DNA from: a virus
DNA length: 23,126 bases
Virus record (IMG/VR): IMGVR_UViG_3300035698_005927
Span: 1 to 23,126 of that record
Reading direction: 5' to 3' (one strand)
Shown: positions 16,563-23,006 of the stretch, one piece after another
How the letters are laid out: each line of letters starts with the position of its first letter
Position numbering within the stretch: the first letter of the stretch is position 1
The notes under the pieces: generated by a model
Seen by the model: the letters and a program-made list of their open reading frames with translations, nothing else
Told to the model about the DNA's origin: nothing
Database searches by the model: none
Program-made: the position numbers and the translations under genes

Positions 16563-16775
16563 ATGATTCAAGGTAATCAACAAACATCAACAGTTGATAT
16601 GTGGCCATACTATGAATTTGAGGATTTTATAAGACTTCTTAATAAAAGGAATGAAGAAGAAAAGAAAGCCAAAGAAAAGAGTGAAAAGGATCAAAAAACT
16701 CCTAATTTATCAAATTATAGTAATATGATGAAAACACCAAATTTTAAAGTTCCAAATTTTAATATACCTAAATAA
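16563..16775 (+). CDS. Small tail/baseplate assembly protein, possibly also made as a frameshift fusion
   Basis: The 70-residue product starts MIQGNQQTSTVDMWPYYEFEDFIRLL, followed by a charged helix (NKRNEEEKKAKEKSEKDQK) and a low-complexity tail. An 'MWPYYEFEDFI' helix just after a gp26-like gene is reminiscent of the second partner of two-gene tail or hub assembly chaperones. The frame is open upstream from 16458 through the end of the gp26-like gene, overlapping it by 95 bp in the +1 frame. The protein could start at ATG 16563 or be made as a C-terminal extension of the gp26-like protein. I infer an assembly role from position and sequence pattern. Confidence 0.65.
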   Translation: MIQGNQQTSTVDMWPYYEFEDFIRLLNKRNEEEKKAKEKSEKDQKTPNLSNYSNMMKTPNFKVPNFNIPK

Positions 16776-16841
16776 TTAAAATGATTTTATTTTTTTTATA
16801 TATATTATATTATTAAAATATTAAAAAAAAATAGAATAAAA

Positions 16842-18080
16842 ATGAATGAATTTCATGTTTTTGATTTAGATGGTACATTATGGAATATTAAATCAGATAT
16901 ATGGATAATTGATAAAGAAACATCTAAACCTATAATAACTATATCTTGGTTGGAATTTTCTTTAATAAGAAATGGAATTTATCAAAATGATAATATACCA
17001 TTAGAATATAATGGTAATAAATTTTTTATAAGTAGAGAATTATATGATAAGATATATAAAAAAACTAAATTTGAAAATATTAAAAGATTAGGTATATCTT
17101 TTAATAGTTTTTATAATAAAAATATATTAGATAAATCCCCAATTAATTATACATTAGATAATATAACCCATTTAAGAGGTAAAAAAAATATTAGTATTGG
17201 AATATTAACAGCAAGATCAAATCTAAAAACCCATTCAAATGTTCTTAATAAGTTAAGAATTGAGTTAAAAAACATAGGAATATCTATAGATAAGATATAT
17301 TTTGTAGGTGATAAATTAAGTTTTTATCATAATATTGAGCCATGTCGTTTGGAAAATAATACTCAAATAAGTTTAAAAAAGGTTTATGTCTTATTAGAAC
17401 ATTTATTAGGATTTAAAATCAAAAAAAATAAATTTGTTTTTTTAAAACAAGATTGGTTTACTAATGTTTATTTTTATGATGATAATAAAATAAATATTGA
17501 TTATGCTAATGATTGTCAGACAATTTTGAATAATTTATTAAAAAACACGGATAATGAGTTATTCAATCTTATTATTGATAGAATTAAATCAAATTCATTA
17601 AAATTATATAATAATTTAATTACAAATAATGAATTAAATAAATTTGAAATTAATTTAGTAAATATTGATACTCCACATAAATTTCCTTTATTTGAAAATG
17701 TTGTTTATTATACGGGTAATTTTGTTGATAAAAAAAAAATAAAAAAGGAATTAAAAACTGATATAAAAAATATTATAAATTTTTTTATCTTAAAACCTAT
17801 TTTTGATTATAAAATTACAAATTTCATAGTTAATGTAATAAATGATAATAAGATTATAGAAATAATAATATTTGGTATTGGTAAACCAGATATTGATGTT
17901 AATAAATTGAAAGATGATCCTTTAATTAAATTAGTATTTACTAAAAAAAATATATGGTTATCTAAATATATGAAATCTAAAGTATATAAAAAAATTCAAT
18001 ATAGAAATACTGAAATTACAACAGAAAATCTTTTTAGTATAAGAGATAATGTGTTAGAATATCTTAACAAAAAGAAATAA
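16842..18080 (+). CDS. HAD-superfamily hydrolase domain with unknown C-terminal domain
   Basis: The N-terminus holds the HAD phosphatase motif I, FDLDGTL (D8 and D10), within MNEFHVFDLDGT. Motif II is probably ILTARS (121-126), and FYDDN (211-215) supplies the acidic motif IV. These residues fit a phosphomonoester hydrolase using an Asp nucleophile, similar to phosphatase domains in phage nucleic-acid repair enzymes. A long stretch between motifs I and II (about 25-105) could be a cap domain. The C-terminal half (about 225-412, with NLVNIDTPHKFPLFENVVYYTGN) matches nothing I know. The 412-residue product has no Walker A motif, so it is not a polynucleotide kinase fusion. A start-proximal A-rich leader and a TATATATATTATATT promoter-like run precede it. 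Confidence 0.7.
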   Translation: MNEFHVFDLDGTLWNIKSDIWIIDKETSKPIITISWLEFSLIRNGIYQNDNIPLEYNGNKFFISRELYDKIYKKTKFENIKRLGISFNSFYNKNILDKSPINYTLDNITHLRGKKNISIGILTARSNLKTHSNVLNKLRIELKNIGISIDKIYFVGDKLSFYHNIEPCRLENNTQISLKKVYVLLEHLLGFKIKKNKFVFLKQDWFTNVYFYDDNKINIDYANDCQTILNNLLKNTDNELFNLIIDRIKSNSLKLYNNLITNNELNKFEINLVNIDTPHKFPLFENVVYYTGNFVDKKKIKKELKTDIKNIINFFILKPIFDYKITNFIVNVINDNKIIEIIIFGIGKPDIDVNKLKDDPLIKLVFTKKNIWLSKYMKSKVYKKIQYRNTEITTENLFSIRDNVLEYLNKKK

Positions 18081-18097
18081 AATTAAAATGTTAGGGA

Positions 18098-18691
18098 ATG
18101 AAATACATAAAAGAATATAATGAATATATAGATCCTTTTAATGAGGAGGATTGGAATGAAGTAGAACCTGATGGTACATTTCTTACATGGTTAAAGATTA
18201 ATTATCCTGATGAAGATACATGGAAAGATATAACATGGATTAATTGTTCTAATAAAGAATTAACTGATTTAATTGGTATTGATAAATTAATTAATTTAGA
18301 ATATTTATTTTGTGATAATAATCAATTGACTGAATTAGACGTTAGTAAGAATATTAAATTAAAAACTTTAACTTGTTCTAATAATCAATTAACTAAATTA
18401 GATGTAACTAAAAATATTAAATTAGAAGAATTATATTGTGATAATAATTCATTAACAGAATTAGATGTAACTAAGAGTATTAAATTAAAAGAATTATCTT
18501 GTTCTAATCAATTAACAGAATTAGATGTGACTAAAAATATTAATTTGGAAAAATTATTTTGTGATAATAATCAGATAATTGAATTAGATTTAACTAAAAA
18601 TATTGAATTAATAACTTTAAATTGTGATAATAATCCATTAAATGAATTAGATGTAACTAAGAATATTAAATTAAAACATTTTAAGAAATGA
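18098..18691 (+). CDS. Leucine-rich-repeat protein, tandem copy 1
   Basis: The 197-residue protein has an N-terminal domain (1-60: MKYIKEYNEYIDPFNEEDW, then TWLKINYPDEDTWKDI) followed by six or seven 21-residue leucine-rich repeats of the form L-x-C-D-N-N-Q-L-T-E-L-D-V-T-K-N-I-K-L. Each repeat has a Cys before the Asn-Asn pair, giving a Cys/Asn ladder; one repeat lacks an Asn (SCSNQ, about 135). LRR proteins bind other proteins. The N-terminus K-E-Y-N-E-Y-I resembles the capsid-targeting-like leaders of other genes here. The stop TGA overlaps the ATG of the next copy (ATGA, 18688-18691). There is no signal peptide, so it acts inside the cell or in the virion. Confidence 0.8.
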   Translation: MKYIKEYNEYIDPFNEEDWNEVEPDGTFLTWLKINYPDEDTWKDITWINCSNKELTDLIGIDKLINLEYLFCDNNQLTELDVSKNIKLKTLTCSNNQLTKLDVTKNIKLEELYCDNNSLTELDVTKSIKLKELSCSNQLTELDVTKNINLEKLFCDNNQIIELDLTKNIELITLNCDNNPLNELDVTKNIKLKHFKK

Positions 18692-18887
18692 AATACATAA
18701 AAGAATATAATGAATATATAGATCCTTTTAATGAGGAGGATTGGAATGAAGTAGAACACATGGAAAGATATAAAAGAAATTAATTGATATATCTAAAAAT
18801 GTTAATTTAACAGGTTTATATTGTAATAATTATTTAACAGAATTAGAAGTTATTAGATAAGAATATTAAATTAAGAGATATTAAGAA
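18688..18887 (+). pseudogene. Collapsed LRR gene, tandem copy 2
   Basis: The copy starts almost identically to copy 1 (MKYIKEYNEYIDPFNEEDW and on to NEVE), but about 65-70 bp are missing after GAAGTAGAAC compared with copies 1 and 3. The frame then runs into TAA at 18781-18783 after 31 codons. The rest (18784-18887) still carries recognisable LRR remnants (GGTTTATATTGTAATAAT, ACAGAATTAGAAGTTA) with further stops. A short truncated peptide could still be made. Confidence 0.8.
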
Positions 18888-19421
18888 ATGAAATATATAA
18901 AAGAATATAATGAATATGTTGATCCTTTTGATGAGGATGATTGGGATGAAGTAGAACCAGATGGTAAATTTCTTACATGGTTAAAAATTAATCATTCTGA
19001 TGAAGATACATGGAAAGATATAAAAGAAATTAATTGTGGTTATCAAAATTTAACTGATTTAATTGGAATTGATAAATTAATTAATTTAGAATATTTAATT
19101 TGTGATTATAATCAATTAACTGAATTAGATTTAAGTAATAATATTAATTTAAGAGTTTTATCTTGTTATGATAATCAATTAACTAAATTAGATGTAACCA
19201 AGAATATTAAATTAGTAGGATTATATTGCGATCATAATCAATTAACTAAATTAGATGTAACCAAGAATATTAATTTAAAATTTTTAGAATGCGATCATAA
19301 TCAATTAACTAAATTAGATTTAAGTAAGAATATTAAATTAATAGATTTATATTGTGAAAATAATCAATTAATTGAATTAGATGTAACTAAAAATATTAAA
19401 TTAAAATATTTTAATAAATGA
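18888..19421 (+). CDS. Leucine-rich-repeat protein, tandem copy 3
   Basis: A 177-residue paralogue of copy 1 with the same N-terminal domain (MKYIKEYNEYVDPFDEDDWDEVEPDG) and about five or six 21-residue repeats (LTELDLSNNINLRVLSCYDNQ and similar). It has fewer repeats than copy 1 and several substitutions at variable positions after the Cys (CDYNQ, CYDNQ, CDHNQ, CENNQ), the residues expected on the concave binding face. The two adjacent CDHNQ units look like a recent internal duplication. Its stop overlaps a truncated fourth start (ATGA at 19418). Function is unknown; binding of a host or virion protein is plausible. Confidence 0.8.
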   Translation: MKYIKEYNEYVDPFDEDDWDEVEPDGKFLTWLKINHSDEDTWKDIKEINCGYQNLTDLIGIDKLINLEYLICDYNQLTELDLSNNINLRVLSCYDNQLTKLDVTKNIKLVGLYCDHNQLTKLDVTKNINLKFLECDHNQLTKLDLSKNIKLIDLYCENNQLIELDVTKNIKLKYFNK

Positions 19422-19441
19422 AATACATAAAAGTTTGTTAA
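19418..19441 (+). pseudogene. Truncated start of LRR copy 4
   Basis: ATGAAATACATAAAAG repeats the exact start of the LRR genes but then changes sequence and stops after MKYIKVC. It overlaps the stop of copy 3 as the other copies do, and marks the downstream edge of the array. Confidence 0.7.
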
Positions 19442-19449
19442 ATTTTTAT

Positions 19450-20301
19450 TTAAGTAATTGTAAAATTTTTATTTTTTGAAATTAATCTTCCTATTTTATC
19501 GGTATATGGATTTATTTCTTTGTCGTTTTTATTTGTTGCTTTAGTAACTTTACCACCAACAACCTCTTTTATTGTTATTTCTGTTTCATCACCTCCGGAT
19601 GTTGTGTATTTATATAATTGACCAACTTTATATTCTGGTTTTTCTACATCACCACTTTCAACTTGTTGTTGTAAATCTATTGTATTTTTTTTCATTTCTT
19701 TCGCTATAATAGTTCTTTGTTTTTGTATATTTTTAATAGCTTCTTGATTTCCAATTGTATTATAAAACCCCATCCACTTTCCATAAACATAGTCTTTCAT
19801 TTGACCGTCAGCAATCAAAATAGCGAGTTCTAATTTTCTTGGTATTTCATTATTTACAGCAAAAGTCTTTTTTAACATATTTAATTCTTTGTTAAAATCG
19901 ACTACAATTTCATTTATTCTTTTTTTTATGATATTTATTTTTTGATTTATTTGTTTTTTTATCTTTGTTTTAATATCATTAGGTTGTGATGTTGTTTGTT
20001 CGGATTTTGGTTTGGGATACCCCATTTTTTTATCCATATCCTCAGCTTCATATATAAAAGATTCGTCTATTCCTACTTTTGTATTTTTATTTGCAGCTGA
20101 TTTATTTTGTTCTTCGGTTGATAATTGAGTAAAAACACCATCTAATTTCTTTTTATAATTAGTAGTGATTTCTTCTAATTTATTACCTCCTTTTACTTTA
20201 TTATATAACTTTGATATATTTTTGAATAATCCTTTTAAGAAATTAAAAAACCCTTCATTTACCATTGAATCATTTAAAAATTCATTATATGTTTTTAACA
20301 T
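19450..20301 (-). CDS. Probable internal virion protein with a capsid-targeting-like leader
   Basis: The 283-residue protein begins MLKTYNEFLNDSMVNEGFF, very similar to the T4 internal-protein capsid-targeting peptide (K-T-Y-x-E-F-[IL]). V-N-E followed by G-F-F is a plausible prohead-protease site. Next come an amphipathic helix (FFNFLKGLFKNISKLYNKV), a polar Gln/Lys-rich stretch with predicted coiled coil (KIKKQINQKINIIKKRINEIVVDFNKELNMLKK, about 110-145), and a C-terminal beta domain (KVGQLYKYTTSGGDETEITIKEVVGGKVTKATNK, about 224-258). I do not know the family. It is divergent from the split ATPase gene and convergent with the LRR array. Confidence 0.65.
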   Translation of the reverse strand: MLKTYNEFLNDSMVNEGFFNFLKGLFKNISKLYNKVKGGNKLEEITTNYKKKLDGVFTQLSTEEQNKSAANKNTKVGIDESFIYEAEDMDKKMGYPKPKSEQTTSQPNDIKTKIKKQINQKINIIKKRINEIVVDFNKELNMLKKTFAVNNEIPRKLELAILIADGQMKDYVYGKWMGFYNTIGNQEAIKNIQKQRTIIAKEMKKNTIDLQQQVESGDVEKPEYKVGQLYKYTTSGGDETEITIKEVVGGKVTKATNKNDKEINPYTDKIGRLISKNKNFTIT

Positions 20302-20317
20302 TTTATTTACTTTTTTA

Positions 20318-20329
20318 TTATATATATAA
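20318..20329. promoter_or_regulatory. Promoter-like palindrome TTATATATATAA in a divergent gap
   Basis: Identical to the 12-mer at 10388-10399. It lies 16 bp before the minus-strand internal protein start and 61 bp before the plus-strand ATPase start, in an 89-bp divergent gap. A shared or bidirectional promoter element is the simplest reading. Confidence 0.45.
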
Positions 20330-20390
20330 AAAATATATTCTAAAATTCATATTAAACTTAACCAATAAAAAAGATATAAAAATAAAAACA

Positions 20391-21170
20391 ATGAATTCAA
20401 TGGAGAAATATGTAGATAACAATTTGTTTTCAATACTAAAAAGTAATGGTAAAAGTAAATCAATTGATGATTTTAATATTTGTGAAGAATATATTAAAAG
20501 ATTTAATGAAACCCCTTCAGTTTTAAAAATAGTTAATGATGATATAGATTTTTTTAATGTAATTATAATAAGAGAAGAATTAATAAAAATTTTTCCAAAA
20601 ATAAAATTATTATTTAAGGATTCTAGTTATTATTTAAAAAATAAACGAAATATATCTAAAAGAGAAATATGGTTAATAGATGATGGGTATATTATGGATT
20701 TAAGTATCGATAGGGCGTATTCGTTTTTTAATGATCCTAAAAATGATTTAGGTGTCGATAAATTTTTTGAATTATGTGATTATAATATTGTCGCTATTCC
20801 AAATAACACATCTAAATTTTATAATGAAGAAATTAATAAAAAATTATATCAAATTTTTGATAAATCAATAATAAAAGAAAATAAAAGATCGTCTATCGGT
20901 ATGGTTGCCATTGATAATGGAGAGTTATATGTTAAAGATTTTAGTTTTAGAAAAAATATCATTTTAAGGAATATGGATTTGCATTATGGGGATGGATTTA
21001 CTATTTTTGATAAGAAATTAATAAAAAAATTAAAAAAGGATAAAAAAGGATTAGTACTATTTCATGGATTACCTGGTACTGGTAAGTGTGTAAGAAAAAA
21101 TACAAATATTACAGTTAGGAATAAAATTACTGGTGAAATTGAAAACATTAATATATCTGATTTAATGTAG
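20391..21170 (+). CDS. AAA+ ATPase N-terminal half fused to a 27-aa N-intein
   Basis: The 259-residue product is the first half of an AAA+ ATPase cut in the middle of its P-loop. Residues 1-232 are the N-extein: an N-terminal domain, then LVLFHGLPGTGK, a Walker A motif stopping at its Lys. C233 starts an N-intein of 27 residues (CVRKNTNITV, then GEIENINISDLM), with the catalytic first Cys and block A followed by an immediate stop. ATG 20391 is chosen because the frame upstream covers the divergent promoter gap; ATG 20400 is an alternative. After trans-splicing with the product of 22125-22997, Lys232 should be joined to Thr to restore GLPGTGKT. Alone this half lacks Walker B and should be inactive. 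Confidence 0.85.
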   Translation: MNSMEKYVDNNLFSILKSNGKSKSIDDFNICEEYIKRFNETPSVLKIVNDDIDFFNVIIIREELIKIFPKIKLLFKDSSYYLKNKRNISKREIWLIDDGYIMDLSIDRAYSFFNDPKNDLGVDKFFELCDYNIVAIPNNTSKFYNEEINKKLYQIFDKSIIKENKRSSIGMVAIDNGELYVKDFSFRKNIILRNMDLHYGDGFTIFDKKLIKKLKKDKKGLVLFHGLPGTGKCVRKNTNITVRNKITGEIENINISDLM

Positions 21171-21175
21171 TTTTT

Positions 21176-21187
21176 CCATTACCAGGT
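21176..21187. repeat. Inverted near-copy of the P-loop coding sequence
   Basis: CCATTACCAGGT is the reverse complement of ACCTGGTAATGG, matching 11 of 12 bases of the P-loop codons ACCTGGTACTGG at 21071-21082. The two copies bracket the N-intein coding segment and could pair in RNA, or be a remnant of the insertion event. Confidence 0.45.
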
Positions 21188-21189
21188 TT

Positions 21190-21202
21190 TTATATATAAA
21201 TA
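21190..21202 (+). promoter_or_regulatory. Promoter-like motif of the endonuclease gene
   Basis: TTATATATAA (21190-21199) overlaps TATAAATA (21195-21202), identical to the T4 late promoter -10 consensus. It lies 12 bp before the endonuclease ATG in the short gap after the first ATPase half, so the endonuclease may be transcribed separately. Confidence 0.4.
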
Positions 21203-21214
21203 TAAAAATTTATT

Positions 21215-22123
21215 ATGAAAAAGAAACGAATAACAATATATCATGAAGATTATTGGTTGAGAAAAGGATACACGCAAGAAGAATCAATAAAAAAAATAAA
21301 ACAATGTAAAAAAGAAACATCGTGTTGGAATAAAGAATTTTGGATTAAAAAGGGATTTAATGAAAATGATGCAATTGAAAAAGTCAAAGAAAAACAATTT
21401 CAAAATCAACAAAGACGAAATAAAGAATCATATTCTACTATGTTAAATCCTTATCAAAAAGAATATTGGATAAAGAAGGGTTATACCCAAGATGAATCAA
21501 TAGAAAAAATAAAACAATGTAAGATAAAATCAAATCCTTATAACGTTTTGAGTAAAGATGATAAAGAAAAAATGTTAGATAATAGAAAGAAAACTTATTA
21601 TTCTAAGAGTGTAGAAGAAAGAAATAAGATAAATAAAAGTCGTGGAATAACAAAAGATAAATTAATTGAAAAATATGGATTATTGATTGCTAATGAAATG
21701 ACTAAAAATAGAGGAAGAAGATTAAAAAATGTATTTTTAAGATATAGTAAAATATCTAAAATGTTTTTTGATAAAATTCAAGATAAATTACCAGATATTG
21801 ATTTGTATTATGGAAATGATGAAAAATGGATAAGAAAAAATAAAAATAAAGGTTATTTTATTGATATGGTAATAGGAGAAACAAATAAAATAATTGAGTT
21901 TAATGGAGACTTTTTTCATGCAAATCCTAAACTATATCATGAAAAAAGTCTAATAAATATATCAAAAGATAAAAAATTATATGCTAAAGATATTTGGATT
22001 AAAGATAAAGAAAAAATAGATTTTTTATCAAAAGAATATGACGTTTATATAGTTTGGGAAAATGATGTTAAAACTAATATAGATAATGAAATAAATAAGT
22101 GTATAGATTTTATAAAAAAATGA
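21215..22123 (+). CDS. Free-standing homing endonuclease, Vsr/EDxHD-like
   Basis: The 302-residue protein has three copies of a DNA-binding-type helix repeat, Y/F-W-h-K/R-K-G-[YF]-[TN]-x-[DE]-[ED]-[SA]-I-x-K (13-31, 42-58, 84-102), then a helix with KLIEKYGLLIANEMTKNRGR (149-168). A C-terminal nuclease domain follows: GYFIDMVIGETNKIIEFNGDFFHANP (213-238), with D217, E228, D232 and H235 as catalytic candidates, and an end reading KDKEKIDFLSKEYDVYIVWENDV, the 'L...GY.V..IWE.D' signature of Vsr-like endonucleases. Homing endonucleases cut an intein-less allele so that the element is copied in by repair. Its position between the two halves of a split-intein gene matches the known 'fractured gene' arrangement. 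The stop is one base before the ATG of the second half, suggesting coupled translation. Confidence 0.85.
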   Translation: MKKKRITIYHEDYWLRKGYTQEESIKKIKQCKKETSCWNKEFWIKKGFNENDAIEKVKEKQFQNQQRRNKESYSTMLNPYQKEYWIKKGYTQDESIEKIKQCKIKSNPYNVLSKDDKEKMLDNRKKTYYSKSVEERNKINKSRGITKDKLIEKYGLLIANEMTKNRGRRLKNVFLRYSKISKMFFDKIQDKLPDIDLYYGNDEKWIRKNKNKGYFIDMVIGETNKIIEFNGDFFHANPKLYHEKSLINISKDKKLYAKDIWIKDKEKIDFLSKEYDVYIVWENDVKTNIDNEINKCIDFIKK

Positions 22124-22124
22124 A

Positions 22125-22997
22125 ATGATTATGGATAAGAAAATAGTTAATACAAAAATTTTGAATGATTATGAAGTGTTAAGTGAAGATGGTTGGAAAA
22201 ATATAAAAGCAATACATAAAACAATTGATTATGAAATTTATATTTTTAAAACAGAAAATAAAATGTTGGAATGTGCTGATAATCACATTGTGTTTTTAGA
22301 TGGGTATGAAAATATATATGTTAAAGATTTGAAAATAGGCGATAATATAATCACTAAGGATGGCATTGAAGAAATAATTGATATTAAAAAAACTGGATAT
22401 TATGAAGAAATGTATGATTTAGAATTAGATGATAATAATTTTAAGTATTACACAAATGATATATTAAGTCATAATACATATTATATTAGATATTTATTAT
22501 CTAAATTAACTAAAGAAGATAAAAATATATTATATTTCCCCCCATCTATGATAAATTCTATAACAGATCCAAGTTTTGTTAATTTTATTAATTCATGGAT
22601 TAATGATAATGAAAAAAGTTGTATTATATTGATAGAGGACGCTGAACCATTACTTGTATCAAGAAATAATGATGATAGAAATATGGGAATTACTAATTTA
22701 CTAAATCTAACAGATGGGGTATTGAATGATATATTTGGCATTCAGATTATTGCAACATTTAATACAGATTTGAATAGTTTAGATGACGCTCTTCTAAGAC
22801 CTGAAAGATTAATAGCTCGAAAAGAATTCAACCCCTTATCAAAAAATAGATCAATTGAATTATTTGAAAAATTAAAAATAGATAAAAATCGAGTTAAAGA
22901 CAATATGACATTAGCTGAAATATATTCTATAAAAAAGAAAAATGAAATATTATTACATGATGTTAATGATAAAAGAATTAAAATAGGATTTAATTAA
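22125..22997 (+). CDS. 117-aa C-intein fused to the AAA+ ATPase C-terminal half
   Basis: Residues 1-117 are a C-intein. It has a block B variant LECADNHIVF (H54), the following VKDLKIGDNIIT (66-77), block F MYDLELDDNNFKYY (96-109) and block G NDILSHN (111-117) with the penultimate His116 and terminal Asn117. Thr118 is the first C-extein residue and completes Walker A. The C-extein (118-290) has Walker B CIILIEDAEPLL (E171, D172), sensor 1 ATFNTD (N213) and the arginine-finger segment LDDALLRPERL (219-229, R225), typical of AAA+ ATPases of the BCS1-like type. There is no endonuclease domain within the intein. The spliced ATPase would have about 405 residues. ATG 22131 is an alternative start. 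The substrate is unknown. Confidence 0.9.
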   Translation: MIMDKKIVNTKILNDYEVLSEDGWKNIKAIHKTIDYEIYIFKTENKMLECADNHIVFLDGYENIYVKDLKIGDNIITKDGIEEIIDIKKTGYYEEMYDLELDDNNFKYYTNDILSHNTYYIRYLLSKLTKEDKNILYFPPSMINSITDPSFVNFINSWINDNEKSCIILIEDAEPLLVSRNNDDRNMGITNLLNLTDGVLNDIFGIQIIATFNTDLNSLDDALLRPERLIARKEFNPLSKNRSIELFEKLKIDKNRVKDNMTLAEIYSIKKKNEILLHDVNDKRIKIGFN

Positions 22998-23006
22998 TAT
23001 TATGAA

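Larger units (their letters stand above)
18098..19441 (+). repeat. Tandem array of four LRR gene copies
   Basis: The unit begins ATGAAATAYATAAAAG at 18098, 18688, 18888 and 19418. Copies 1 and 3 are intact genes, copy 2 is collapsed and copy 4 is a seven-codon stub. Each later copy starts inside the stop codon of the one before (ATGA), so the units are exactly head to tail. Inside the intact copies, 63-bp LRR units repeat again, giving repeats on two scales. This points to amplification followed by deletion through homologous recombination. Confidence 0.85.

Noticed and set aside
18310-19420. CRISPR-like array suspected from the regular repeats of about 63 bp
   Set aside because: Units are in-frame LRR codons with no constant repeat/unique spacer structure.
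20265-20390. A longer ATPase N-terminus starting at 20265
   Set aside because: The extension would cover the divergent gap and the start of the minus-strand gene; its translation is low-complexity and ATG 20391 fits better.
22125-22475. A continuous intein with an internal LAGLIDADG endonuclease
   Set aside because: The intein halves are on separate ORFs with stops and new starts, and the nuclease between them has Vsr-like, not LAGLIDADG, motifs.
22481-22741. A minus-strand 86-codon ORF opposite the ATPase C-extein
   Set aside because: Antisense to Walker B and neighbouring motifs; no start context.
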